Assembly (NCBI GenBank): GCA_902570545.1
Contig: CACFYO010000008.1
Coordinates: 1-32,921, forward strand
Direction of reading: 5' to 3'
DNA: 32,921 nucleotides
Source: an uncultured Pelagibacteraceae bacterium
GTDB taxonomy: Bacteria; Pseudomonadota; Alphaproteobacteria; Pelagibacterales; Pelagibacteraceae
A program made the translations under genes and the position numbers. Position 1 is the first letter of the stretch, and the number at the start of each line of letters is the position of its first letter. Of the stretch, positions 17,588 through 25,768 are shown one piece after another. The notes beneath the pieces were generated by a model that saw only the letters and a program-made list of their open reading frames with translations, was not told the origin of the DNA and made no database searches.

Positions 17588-17605
17588 TAAGTAATTGATA
17601 TGATT
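17574..17605. terminator. Candidate bidirectional hairpin at the rsmA/gmk convergence
   Basis: AATCATCAAT at 17574-17583 pairs with ATTGATATGATT at 17594-17605: ten pairs with a two-base bulge and a ten-base loop. The loop holds the rsmA stop (17585-17587) and the left arm holds the gmk stop (17579-17581, read on -). A T-rich stretch follows on the + strand only after a few bases. It is the only structure available to separate these overlapping convergent genes, but the stem is AT-rich. Confidence 0.35.
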
Positions 17606-18214
17606 TGTAATTGGTTTTCTATTAAATTTTATTATTTTTTTTTCATTTTTTTGTAAATTTATAAAATTGATTATATGACGATAACATTCTTCAATTTTAT
17701 CATTTATAACTGTAAAATCATAATCTTTCCAATGCATAACATCATTTTTAAATTGTTTCATTCTTTCTTTAGCAATTTTTTTATCTTTTTGATCTCTTTT
17801 AAGTAACCTTTTGAATAATTCTTTTTTTGATGGAGGGAGAATAAATATTGTTATTATTTTAAAATTTAATTTTTTATTTTTAATTTGTCTGGTTCCTTGC
17901 CAATCAATATCAAATATAATATTTTCGCCTTTCTTTAATCTATTTATTACAGTTTCTTGTAATGAGCCATAATAGTTGTTAAAAACTTTTGCATATTCTA
18001 AGAATTTTTTTTCTTTAATTAATTTTGTAAATTCCCTTTTTTTAACAAAAAAATAATCCCTTCCATTTTTTTCATTTAATCTGGGTTTTCTTGTAGTATG
18101 CGATACAGATATCTTATATTTTTTTTTTAATGAAATTTTCTTTACTAATGTTGTTTTACCTGCGCCCGATGGAGAAGATAATATTACAATTATCCCAGCT
18201 TTTTTCACGGCCAT
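17579..18214 (-). CDS. gmk: Guanylate kinase
   Basis: Gmk phosphorylates GMP to GDP, joining the purine pathway to GTP supply. The 211-residue protein has the P-loop SSPSGAGKT at 13-21, the GMP-binding [20 protein letters not shown] segment and the lid Arg residues in [14 protein letters not shown]. The ATG at 18212-18214 gives the expected N-terminus. It lies 14 bases after acpP. In many alphaproteobacteria fabF, mltG and yicC lie between acpP and gmk; none is present here. Confidence 0.96.
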   Translation of the reverse strand: MAVKKAGIIVILSSPSGAGKTTLVKKISLKKKYKISVSHTTRKPRLNEKNGRDYFFVKKREFTKLIKEKKFLEYAKVFNNYYGSLQETVINRLKKGENIIFDIDWQGTRQIKNKKLNFKIITIFILPPSKKELFKRLLKRDQKDKKIAKERMKQFKNDVMHWKDYDFTVINDKIEECYRHIINFINLQKNEKKIIKFNRKPITNHINYLLD

Positions 18215-18228
18215 TTAACAGTAAAAAA

Positions 18229-18468
18229 TTAGTTTGCTTTATTTTCAATGAATTTAACTGCGTCACCTACAGTTAAAATTTTTTCAGCGTCACTATCAGA
18301 TATTTCAGATCCAAACTCTTCTTCGAAAGCCATTACTAATTCTACTGTATCCAAACTATCTGCACCCAGGTCATCTATAAAGCTTGATTCTTCATTTACT
18401 TTTGCTTCATCAATTCCTAAATGATCTGCAACTATTTTTTTTACTTTACTTGAAATATCATCTGACAT
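18229..18468 (-). CDS. acpP: Acyl carrier protein
   Basis: This is the 79-residue acidic carrier of growing fatty acyl chains, also the acyl donor for lipid A. Ser38 in [18 protein letters not shown] is the phosphopantetheine attachment site. Length and sequence are typical. AAAGGA upstream is a clear ribosome binding site for the ATG at 18466-18468. A likely promoter of its own lies just upstream, with its -35 over the fabG stop codon, in line with the high level of ACP cells need. Codon use is less A/T-extreme than in neighbouring genes, also consistent with high expression. Confidence 0.98.
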   Translation of the reverse strand: MSDDISSKVKKIVADHLGIDEAKVNEESSFIDDLGADSLDTVELVMAFEEEFGSEISDSDAEKILTVGDAVKFIENKAN

Positions 18469-18489
18469 TTTATCCTTTAAGTTAATTTG

Positions 18490-18517
18490 TTAATAAATAT
18501 TTTATTTACTTTGTCAA
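18490..18517 (-). promoter_or_regulatory. Probable acpP promoter
   Basis: On the minus strand TTGACA (18512-18517), a perfect -35 consensus, is followed after 16 bases by TATTAA (18490-18495). Transcription would start near 18483, 15 bases before the acpP ATG. The -35 covers the fabG stop codon (TGA 18514-18516). This would let acpP and gmk be expressed independently of fabD-fabG. Confidence 0.5.
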
Positions 18518-19251
18518 CTAAAATACATACCACCATTAACATGTATCGTTTCACCTGTAATATAATCTGATAAATTTGAACTTAAAAAAGCAATTGTATT
18601 TGCCACATCCTCTGGATTACCAAATTTATTCAGCGATATTCTTGATTTTAACAATTCAGTATGGTCTTCACTTATTTTATTAGTCATTTCTGACATTATA
18701 AAGCCAGGTGATACACAATTTACCTTAATATTTTTTTTTCCATACTCCAGCGCAAGACTTTTTGACATAGCAATTATACCAGCCTTGGATGCTGCATAAT
18801 TTGATTGACCTATATTACCTGAGTGACCTACTACTGATGTGATATTTATTATTTTTCCATTTTTTGATCTAATCATTTTTTTAATGATATTTTTTGTAAT
18901 TAAAAAAGTTGAAGAAAGGTTAATATCAATCACTTTTTTCCACTCTTCTTCTTTCATTCTTATAGCTAAATTATCCTGAGTAATTCCAGCATTGTTTATT
19001 AATACATCAATTTTATTTGACAGAATTTTACTACAATTTTCTACAAATTCGCTAATTTTACTATGATCTGATATATCAAACTTTATAATATTTACATTTT
19101 TATAGTTATCTTGAATTTTACGAAGCTTGTCTTCATTAGTTCCTGTAGCTAAAATATTAGATCCACCTAAGGTTAATTTATCAAGAATTGAGTTTCCAAT
19201 CACACCAGTTGCACCTGTAAGAATTATATTTAAATTTTTCAGATCAATCAT
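18514..19251 (-). CDS. fabG: 3-oxoacyl-[acyl-carrier-protein] reductase
   Basis: FabG reduces beta-ketoacyl-ACP with NADPH in each elongation round. The 245-residue short-chain dehydrogenase shows the nucleotide-binding TGATGVIG at 12-19, NNAG at 86-89 and the catalytic Ser139, Tyr152 and Lys156 (SNYAASKAG). The C-terminus ends TGETIHVNGGMYFS as in FabG. The ATG overlaps the fabD stop by 4 bases (ATGA). Position between fabD and acpP makes FabG, rather than another SDR, the firm reading. Confidence 0.96.
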   Translation of the reverse strand: MIDLKNLNIILTGATGVIGNSILDKLTLGGSNILATGTNEDKLRKIQDNYKNVNIIKFDISDHSKISEFVENCSKILSNKIDVLINNAGITQDNLAIRMKEEEWKKVIDINLSSTFLITKNIIKKMIRSKNGKIINITSVVGHSGNIGQSNYAASKAGIIAMSKSLALEYGKKNIKVNCVSPGFIMSEMTNKISEDHTELLKSRISLNKFGNPEDVANTIAFLSSNLSDYITGETIHVNGGMYFS

Positions 19252-20168
19252 AATTTTTCTAGATCACTTATACTGTTTACTTGAAATAGCTCAACATTTC
19301 TATCGATTCTTTTTACAAGACCAGATAATATTTTGCCAGGTCCAATCTCAATAAATTTTTTATTTCCAGCATTAATTATATTTATTATACTTTCTCTCCA
19401 ACGCACTGGTTTTTCTATCTGTTTTATTAATAAATTTTTAATTAGTTTTGGATCTTTTGATGGTTCTGCAGTTACATTAGAAACTATTTTATTTTTTGGT
19501 ATTGAAAATTTAATATTTGTTATTTCTTCTTTCATAATATTTGTTGCTGGGTTCATCAAAATACAATGAAACGGTGCAGAGACTGGTATTTTGACATTCC
19601 TAATTTTTAATTTTTCTAATTCAGCTATAAATTTATCTAATTCTTTTATCTTGCCACTTATGACCACTTGCCCATTTGAATTATCATTCGCTATATAACT
19701 GTCAAATTTTTTTTTATTATTTTTAATTATATCTTCAATTTTTTTTATATCTTCTCCAAGCACAGCTACCATTCCACCTTCATTTTTTGGAACCGCATTT
19801 TGCATTGCCTTTCCTCTAATTTTTAAAAGCTTTAATGTTTCAATAAAACTTATAACTTCAGAACAAGCTAGAGCTGAATACTCACCTAAAGAATGTCCTG
19901 CAAAAAAATCTGCTTCATTTATTTTGAAAGATGTTTCCCTTATTATAACCTGAAAAATTGAATAACTAACTAGAAAGATTGCTGGTTGAGTATTTTCTGT
20001 TTGATCAAGTACTTCCTTTGGTCCATTAAAAATTATTTTACTAATAGACAAATTTAATTCTTCGTCTGCCTGATCAAAAAGGTCTTTCACATAATCAAAG
20101 TTTTCATAAAGTTCCTTGATCATTCCTACTGATTGAGAGCCTTGACCTGGAAATAAAACAGAAAACAT
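19248..20168 (-). CDS. fabD: Malonyl-CoA:ACP transacylase
   Basis: FabD moves malonyl groups from CoA to ACP, linking acetyl-CoA carboxylase to the elongation cycle. With the ATG at 20166-20168 the protein has 306 residues and starts MFSVLFPGQGSQSVGM. The nucleophile Ser93 lies in GHSLGEYSAL, and the catalytic His in APFHCILM follows the usual spacing. A TTG at 20181-20183 would add five residues with no family support. No Shine-Dalgarno sequence is visible. It heads the fabD-fabG-acpP-gmk unit and is divergent from rpsF. Confidence 0.95.
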   Translation of the reverse strand: MFSVLFPGQGSQSVGMIKELYENFDYVKDLFDQADEELNLSISKIIFNGPKEVLDQTENTQPAIFLVSYSIFQVIIRETSFKINEADFFAGHSLGEYSALACSEVISFIETLKLLKIRGKAMQNAVPKNEGGMVAVLGEDIKKIEDIIKNNKKKFDSYIANDNSNGQVVISGKIKELDKFIAELEKLKIRNVKIPVSAPFHCILMNPATNIMKEEITNIKFSIPKNKIVSNVTAEPSKDPKLIKNLLIKQIEKPVRWRESIINIINAGNKKFIEIGPGKILSGLVKRIDRNVELFQVNSISDLEKL

Positions 20169-20252
20169 AGAAAAAATAAGCAAAAATCTTGTTTTTTATA
20201 TTGTAATTAAAATCTTATAATAGTATATCCTCTCTTTTTTGAAAGAAAAATT
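20169..20252. promoter_or_regulatory. Divergent fabD/rpsF promoter region
   Basis: This 84-base spacer serves fabD leftward and the ribosomal protein operon rightward. A perfect TATAAT at 20216-20221 is the likely -10 of rpsF, placing the start near 20228. TTGTTT at 20189-20194 is 21 bases away, too far for a normal -35. GAAAGA at 20241-20246 may act as a weak ribosome binding site. I do not see the CCG-bulge motif of the S6:S18-binding leader described in other bacteria. Confidence 0.4.
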
Positions 20253-20597
20253 ATGAACTTATATGAACATACAATTATCGCTAGACAAGATGTAAGCCCT
20301 AGTCAATTAAAACAATTAGAGGATAAATACTCTAAGATTGTAGAAAAATTTGATGGAGACATTGTTAAATTAGAAAACTGGGGATTAATGAATTTGTCTT
20401 ATTTGATAAAAAAAAATAAAAAGGGAAATTATATTCATTTTAAATTAAAAGCTGATGGAAAAATAATATCTGAGTTAGAAAAAAACGAAAAGATAGATAA
20501 AAATCTATTAAGGTATTTGACAGTAAAAGTAAAAAAGTTTGATCTTGAGACAGATTATTTTAAAAAAAATGATGAAAAAGGAATGATTAATAAGTAG
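20253..20597 (+). CDS. rpsF: 30S ribosomal protein S6
   Basis: The 114-residue S6 begins [26 protein letters not shown] and has the usual [20 protein letters not shown] strand-helix core and the [12 protein letters not shown] strand. S6 binds S18 on the platform of the small subunit. The C-terminal tail after residue 95 is short and charged. It is the first gene of the rpsF-rpsR-rplI set and starts 84 bases from the divergent fabD. Confidence 0.97.
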   Translation: MNLYEHTIIARQDVSPSQLKQLEDKYSKIVEKFDGDIVKLENWGLMNLSYLIKKNKKGNYIHFKLKADGKIISELEKNEKIDKNLLRYLTVKVKKFDLETDYFKKNDEKGMINK

Positions 20598-20605
20598 TTA
20601 AGTGT

Positions 20606-20875
20606 ATGAAAAAAAGAAGTAACAAAAAAAAGCCTAAACAAAGTAATTTTGCCAAACTAAGTATTTTTCAGAACCAAAAATATAAATTTAAAAAAAAATG
20701 TCCGCTTTCTGGTAAAAGCGCCCCAGTTGTTGACTATAAGAACATAAAACTTCTAAAGAGATATATCTCAGAAAATGGTAAAATCTTACCTTCTAGAATA
20801 ACATCAGTTAGTCAAAAAAAACAAAGAGAATTATCTTTATCAATCAAAAGAGCAAGAAATTTGGCACTGTTATAA
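20606..20875 (+). CDS. rpsR: 30S ribosomal protein S18
   Basis: The 89-residue S18 has the signature [35 protein letters not shown] followed by the C-terminal basic helix [20 protein letters not shown]. It binds next to S6. An extra Lys/Asn-rich N-terminal stretch of about 20 residues precedes the fold, as often in alphaproteobacteria. It lies 8 bases after rpsF, and rplI begins one base after its stop. Confidence 0.97.
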   Translation: MKKRSNKKKPKQSNFAKLSIFQNQKYKFKKKCPLSGKSAPVVDYKNIKLLKRYISENGKILPSRITSVSQKKQRELSLSIKRARNLALL

Positions 20876-20876
20876 C

Positions 20877-21335
20877 ATGAAAGTAATCCTTTTAGAAAAT
20901 GTGAGAAAAATTGGATCGATTGGTGAAATAATAGATGTAAAAAGGGGTTTTGCAAGAAACTTTTTAATTTCAAAAAAGAAGGCTTTATTTGCCTCAAAAA
21001 AAAATATCAAAGAAGTTGAAAAAATAAAAATAGAGCTAGGAAAAAAGGATCAAGATAAAAAACAACAAGCAAAGCAAATACATGAAATTATTAAGAATAA
21101 ACAATATGAGATCAAAAAGCTAAGTACTGAAAATAAAGAACTTTATGGATCTGTTAAACCAACTGAAATCTCCAAAGTTTTAGAGGAAATTGACAAAGTG
21201 AAAATTAATCCATCTTTAATACAACCTTCTGAAGAGATTAAATCACTTGGAGAATTTAATGTTTTAATAAATTTGCATGCAGAAGTTCAAACTCAGATTG
21301 TAATAAAAACAGTTGCTCAAGAAGAGGTTAAATAA
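20877..21335 (+). CDS. rplI: 50S ribosomal protein L9
   Basis: The 152-residue L9 starts MKVILLENVRKIGSIGEIIDVKRGFARNFLI, the conserved rRNA-binding N-domain, followed by a long Lys-rich connecting helix (about 40-75) and the C-domain ending NVLINLHAEVQTQIVIKTVA. The segment ELYGSVKPTEI is the usual C-domain start. It closes the ribosomal protein trio; dnaB follows after 67 bases. Confidence 0.97.
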   Translation: MKVILLENVRKIGSIGEIIDVKRGFARNFLISKKKALFASKKNIKEVEKIKIELGKKDQDKKQQAKQIHEIIKNKQYEIKKLSTENKELYGSVKPTEISKVLEEIDKVKINPSLIQPSEEIKSLGEFNVLINLHAEVQTQIVIKTVAQEEVK

Positions 21336-21402
21336 TTATACATAATTCTCCCCAGTCATAATAAAGATTTGTAATTTTTTTCTCTGTCTGTAGGTTTAAT
21401 GT
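21336..21402 (+). other. rplI-dnaB spacer
   Basis: These 67 bases hold no clear terminator hairpin. TATACATAAT-like stretches near 21340-21350 could be -10 elements for dnaB, but no matching -35 is convincing. AGG at 21392-21394 is the only Shine-Dalgarno-like sequence ahead of the GTG start at 21403. A short C-run (ctcccc) is notable in this AT-rich context but unexplained. Confidence 0.3.
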
Positions 21403-22818
21403 GTGTCTCAACCATTAAATTTAATTAAAAATAAATTAGATGAACTCCCCAATAATATTGAGGCAGAACAGTCCGTTATAGGATCTATATTACTTTCTAA
21501 TGAAATATTTGATGAAATTAGTATATTAATTTCAAATAAAAATTTTTATGACCCAATGCATCAAAAAATTTTTAGCGCTATAGAAAGTTTAATTTATAAG
21601 GGCTTGTTGGCTAATCCAATCACATTAAAAAACTATTTTGAAAATGAAAAAGATGAACTTAATATACCAGAATATCTTGTAAAAATTACAAAATTTTCAA
21701 CCTCATCAAGACAAAGTATTGAGTACTCTAAACTTATTTATGATCTGTATGTGAAGAGAGAGCTTATTAAAATCTCTGACAATATAATTCATACTGCAAA
21801 ACTAAATGATTTGAACAATGATGGTCAGCAAATTATTGAAAATTTTGAAAAATCATTATTTGATTTAGCTGAGAAAGGATCATTTAACTCTTCTATAGTA
21901 AAGTTTGATGAAGCTATGAGGCAAACCATTGAAATGGCATCAAATGCTTATAAAAATGAAGAAGGAATTGTAGGTGTCCCATCTGGTCTAAGAGATCTTG
22001 ATGATAGATTGGGTGGTATGCACAAATCAGATTTAATAATAATTGCAGGAAGACCTTCAATGGGTAAAACAGCCTTAGCAACTAATATTGCATTTCATGC
22101 TGCAAAAAATATTCAAGACAAAGGAGAAAAATCTTGCATAGCTTTTTTTTCTTTAGAAATGTCTTCAGAACAATTATCCACTAGAATTCTTGCTGAGCAA
22201 TCTAGAATTAAATCTAATGATATTAGACGAGGAAAAATATCAGAGGAACAGTTTGATAAGTTTATAGAAACTTCAAAAAATATTGCTGAATTACCTTTGT
22301 ATATTGATGAAACCCCAGCAATATCTATCGCTGCACTAAGTAATAGGGCGAGACGTATAAAAAGAATTCATGGACTAGATTTGATAGTGATCGATTATAT
22401 CCAGTTAATGAAAGGTACAAATTTTAAGGATGGAAGAGTTCAGGAAATCTCTGAAATAACGCAAGGACTAAAAGCTCTTGCTAAAGAATTATCAGTTCCT
22501 GTATTAGCTCTTTCTCAATTATCTAGGGCAGTTGAACAAAGAGATGATAAAAAACCTTTGCTTTCTGACCTTAGAGAGTCTGGATCAATCGAACAAGATG
22601 CGGATGTTGTAATGTTTGTTTTTAGAGAGTCGTATTACTTAAAGAATAAAGAACCAAGACCTGCAACTGTTGAACATGCAGAATGGCAGGCAAAAATGAA
22701 TGAAATTTCACATTTAGCTGAACTTCTAATACTCAAGCAAAGGCATGGTCCAACAGGTACTATAATGCTTGAATTTGAGGAAATGTTTACAAAATTTAAA
22801 GATATTCAAAATAATTAA
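21403..22818 (+). CDS. dnaB: Replicative DNA helicase DnaB
   Basis: DnaB is the hexameric helicase that unwinds DNA at the replication fork. The 471-residue protein has the N-terminal collar domain (NNIEAEQSVIGSILLSNEIFDEI...) and, after a linker, the RecA-like motor. Walker A GRPSMGKTA lies at about 216-224, FFSLEMSSEQL follows, Walker B LDLIVIDYIQLM lies at about 326-337 and LRESGSIEQDADVVMFVFRE near 386. The start is GTG at 21403-21405; an ATG at 21399 is out of frame. No intein is present. In many alphaproteobacteria alr and radA follow dnaB; here an RND exporter does. Confidence 0.97.
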   Translation: MSQPLNLIKNKLDELPNNIEAEQSVIGSILLSNEIFDEISILISNKNFYDPMHQKIFSAIESLIYKGLLANPITLKNYFENEKDELNIPEYLVKITKFSTSSRQSIEYSKLIYDLYVKRELIKISDNIIHTAKLNDLNNDGQQIIENFEKSLFDLAEKGSFNSSIVKFDEAMRQTIEMASNAYKNEEGIVGVPSGLRDLDDRLGGMHKSDLIIIAGRPSMGKTALATNIAFHAAKNIQDKGEKSCIAFFSLEMSSEQLSTRILAEQSRIKSNDIRRGKISEEQFDKFIETSKNIAELPLYIDETPAISIAALSNRARRIKRIHGLDLIVIDYIQLMKGTNFKDGRVQEISEITQGLKALAKELSVPVLALSQLSRAVEQRDDKKPLLSDLRESGSIEQDADVVMFVFRESYYLKNKEPRPATVEHAEWQAKMNEISHLAELLILKQRHGPTGTIMLEFEEMFTKFKDIQNN

Positions 22819-22831
22819 TTTAAATTATAAA

Positions 22832-22859
22832 AGCTAATATTCAATGTTAGCTAATTTTT
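22832..22859 (+). promoter_or_regulatory. Hairpin enclosing the start codon of the RND exporter, followed by a T-run
   Basis: AGCTAATAT (22832-22840) pairs with ATGTTAGCT (22844-22852), nine pairs with one T-G wobble and a TCA loop. AATTTTTA follows directly. The ATG of the exporter (22844-22846) is the 5' part of the right arm. The layout resembles an intrinsic terminator for dnaB, but it would also hide the start codon of the next gene. Structure is seen; function is inferred. Confidence 0.5.
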
Positions 22860-25216
22860 ACGAAAAAAATATTATAGAAAAACCTAAGTTAATTTTCTCA
22901 ATATTGCTATTAATTTTAATTACCGCCTTTTACTTTTCAAAAGATTTTCGCTTAGACGCAAGTTCAGAAACATTACTACTGGAAAATGACCCTGATCTAA
23001 AATATCTAAATGAAATAAATAAAACTTATGGTGCTAAGGAATTTCTAGTGCTCACCTACTCTCCGAATAGTAAAATGAATTCGGAGGATTCAATTAAAAT
23101 ACTCTCTAAATTAAAAAATGAGTTAAAATCATTAAAATGGGTTCATAATGTTGTTACACTTTTAGATATTCCATTGTTAGAGGCAACAGATGATAGTTTG
23201 ATTGAACGTATTCAAAATTTTAAAACGTTAAAAAGCAAGAATATTGATAAAGACCGTGGATTTAATGAAATCTTAAATAGTCCAGTATTTAAAAATTTTG
23301 TCATTAGCGAGGACGGAAAAACAAGTGGTATCATTGTATATATAAAACCAAATAAAACAGATAAAGAGATAAAGACTGATAAAGAATTAGAGGTTTATAA
23401 AGATAAAATTAAAAAAGAGCGACATCAAAGTATTTTAGAAATTAGAGAGATCATAAAAAATTATAATCAAAATACACAGATTTATCTTGGGGGTATTCCA
23501 ATGATAGCAGATGATATGATGACTTTTATTAAAAATGATATTGTTACGTTTGGAATTGGGGTATTACTTTTTATCATCTTAACACTTTGGTATGTATTCA
23601 GAAACATAATTTGGATAATAATTCCGATCAGTAGCTGTTTCTTTTCAGTTATATTTATGACAGGTTTTCTGGGTTTGGTTGGATGGAAAGTTACAGTAAT
23701 TTCATCAAACTTTATCGCATTAATGTTAATTCTCACAATGGCAATGAACATTCATATGAGTACTAGATTTTTGCAATTGAACAAACAGTTTCCAAGAAAG
23801 AAAAAATTTGAAATTTTAATTTTGACAACAAGAAAAATGATTTGGCCAATATTTTATACTGTATTAACAACGATATGTGCTTTTATGTCATTAATTTTTA
23901 GTAACATTAAACCAATTATAGATTTTGGATGGATGATGACTTTTGGACTAATAACATCACTAACAATTACATTCACACTTCTACCTACATTATTAAGTTT
24001 TGTTCAAAACTCAAACATTCGACTAACAAAGGAAAAAGACTCAAAAATAACAAGATATCTAGGAATATCATCAATACAAAATAAAAATTATATATTTGGT
24101 TTAACTGGTATTATTATATTTTTAAGCATATTTGGTATCTCAAAATTAGAAGTTGAAAATAGTTTCATCAATTACTTTGATAAGAATACTGAGATTTATA
24201 AAGGTATGAAGTTAATAGATGAAAAGCTGGGTGGAACAACTCCGTTAGAAGTAATTTTAAAATTTCCAAAAGATGAGGATGAAGAAACTGACAGTGAAAA
24301 TGATTGGGGTGATGAGGAAGAAAATGACAATAAATATTGGTTTACAAAAGATAAAATTAATAAAATAACTCGAGTTCATAACTATTTAGATAATATTGAT
24401 GCTGTTGGTAAAGTATTGTCTTTCTCTTCAATAATTGAAGTTGCAACAAAATTAAATAATAATAAACCACTTGGAACTTTAGAAATGGGAGTTTTGTACA
24501 CTAAAATTCCAGATAATATTAAAAAAGAAATAGTAGACCCATATATATCGATAAAAAATTCTGAAGCTCGAATTAGTTTAAGAATAAAAGACTCTTTAGA
24601 TGGATTGAAAAGAAATGATCTGATTAATCAAATTAATTTTGATTTAGAAAATAAATTAAATATCAGTAAAGATGAATTTAAGCTTGGAGGTGTTCTTATA
24701 TTATTTAATAATTTACTTCAAAGTTTATTTAAATCCCAAATATTAACACTTGGTTTTGTGATGGTTGGAATATTTGTTATGTTTTTAATTCTTTTTAGAA
24801 ATATTAAGATTTCATTATTAGGTGTAATACCGAATTTTATCGCTGCTTTTTTTATTCTGGGAATTATTGGTCTAGCAGGTATCCCTTTGGATATGATGAC
24901 AATTACAATTGCTGCTATTACAATTGGTATAGCTGTAGATAATAGTATCCATTATATCTATAGATTTAGGGAAGAACTGACTAAAATTAAAGATTACAAA
25001 AAAACAATTAAATTTTGCCATTCCACAGTAGGAGTGGCGATACTAAATACATCTATAACAATTGTATTCGGGTTTTCTATTTTGGTTTTATCTAATTTTA
25101 TACCAACTATATATTTTGGTGTCTTCACTGGGATAGCAATGCTATTAGCTATGATATCAGTTTTAACATTATTGCCATCTTTACTTCTAGTGCTCAAACC
25201 TTTTAAGATTAAATAA
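22844..25216 (+). CDS. RND/MMPL superfamily exporter
   Basis: This is a 790-residue inner-membrane protein with the two-fold layout of MMPL-type RND transporters. Each half has one membrane segment, a large periplasmic domain and a block of five segments. TM1 is at about 16-31 and loop 1 at about 32-225, followed by segments from about 230 to 385. TM7 is near 412-432, loop 2 runs to about 625 and the last block from about 630 to 790. The LMLILTMAMNIHMSTRFLQ and ITIAAITIGIAVDNSIHYIYRFRE segments are the conserved proton-path helices. Residues about 475-496 form a very acidic Asp/Glu stretch in loop 2. The substrate is unknown; related proteins move lipids or hydrophobic compounds. It lies 25 bases after dnaB and 3 before cvpA, so coupling with cvpA-purF is likely. 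Confidence 0.85.
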   Translation: MLANFYEKNIIEKPKLIFSILLLILITAFYFSKDFRLDASSETLLLENDPDLKYLNEINKTYGAKEFLVLTYSPNSKMNSEDSIKILSKLKNELKSLKWVHNVVTLLDIPLLEATDDSLIERIQNFKTLKSKNIDKDRGFNEILNSPVFKNFVISEDGKTSGIIVYIKPNKTDKEIKTDKELEVYKDKIKKERHQSILEIREIIKNYNQNTQIYLGGIPMIADDMMTFIKNDIVTFGIGVLLFIILTLWYVFRNIIWIIIPISSCFFSVIFMTGFLGLVGWKVTVISSNFIALMLILTMAMNIHMSTRFLQLNKQFPRKKKFEILILTTRKMIWPIFYTVLTTICAFMSLIFSNIKPIIDFGWMMTFGLITSLTITFTLLPTLLSFVQNSNIRLTKEKDSKITRYLGISSIQNKNYIFGLTGIIIFLSIFGISKLEVENSFINYFDKNTEIYKGMKLIDEKLGGTTPLEVILKFPKDEDEETDSENDWGDEEENDNKYWFTKDKINKITRVHNYLDNIDAVGKVLSFSSIIEVATKLNNNKPLGTLEMGVLYTKIPDNIKKEIVDPYISIKNSEARISLRIKDSLDGLKRNDLINQINFDLENKLNISKDEFKLGGVLILFNNLLQSLFKSQILTLGFVMVGIFVMFLILFRNIKISLLGVIPNFIAAFFILGIIGLAGIPLDMMTITIAAITIGIAVDNSIHYIYRFREELTKIKDYKKTIKFCHSTVGVAILNTSITIVFGFSILVLSNFIPTIYFGVFTGIAMLLAMISVLTLLPSLLLVLKPFKIK

Positions 25217-25219
25217 TTA

Positions 25220-25768
25220 ATGGAAGCTGTAAAAGATTTTTTTACTGAACTATATACCTTTGATATTGTTTATTTAGTTTTCACAACACTATCGTTGATT
25301 ACATGTACAAAAAAAGGTTTTTTATTGAGCATTTTGTCAGCTTCCAAATGGCTTTTAGCTTATGTTGTTACTCTATTTCTTTTTCCAAAAGTAAAGCCAT
25401 ATTTTGAGGATATAATTGATAGTGAATATGTCCTCGATCTAGCAGTTGGTCTAGGATTATTCATAATAATTATATTCCTAATTTTATTAATAAATAAAGG
25501 AATTAATAGAGCGGTCACCTACTCTGGATTGGGAAATTTAGATAGAATCTTTGGTTTCTTTTTTGGATTTATTAGGGCTTACGTTATAGTTGTATGTATT
25601 TATACAACTATAAATATCATCTATAACCACAAAAAATGGCCCATTAATTTAGATGATGCTTTCACATATGCATGGGTTGAAAAAGGTAGTAACTACCTTA
25701 TAAAAGAATTTCCTGACAAAAAAGATTATGAAGAAACTAAAGAAAAAGTTCAAGATATATCATCCTAA
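25220..25768 (+). CDS. cvpA: CvpA family membrane protein
   Basis: The 182-residue protein has four hydrophobic segments and the CvpA signature LGNLDRIFGFFFGFIRAYVIV at about 100-120. In E. coli CvpA is linked to colicin V production, and the family is associated with envelope homeostasis; its molecular role is not settled. It overlaps purF by 41 bases, and cvpA-purF pairing is widespread in proteobacteria. The charged C-terminal tail after about residue 150 has no recognised motif. Confidence 0.88.
   Translation: MEAVKDFFTELYTFDIVYLVFTTLSLITCTKKGFLLSILSASKWLLAYVVTLFLFPKVKPYFEDIIDSEYVLDLAVGLGLFIIIIFLILLINKGINRAVTYSGLGNLDRIFGFFFGFIRAYVIVVCIYTTINIIYNHKKWPINLDDAFTYAWVEKGSNYLIKEFPDKKDYEETKEKVQDISS

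Noticed and set aside
19127..19569. Plus-strand frames across fabG and fabD
   Set aside because: Antisense shadows of two clear enzymes; no start signals or recognisable domains.
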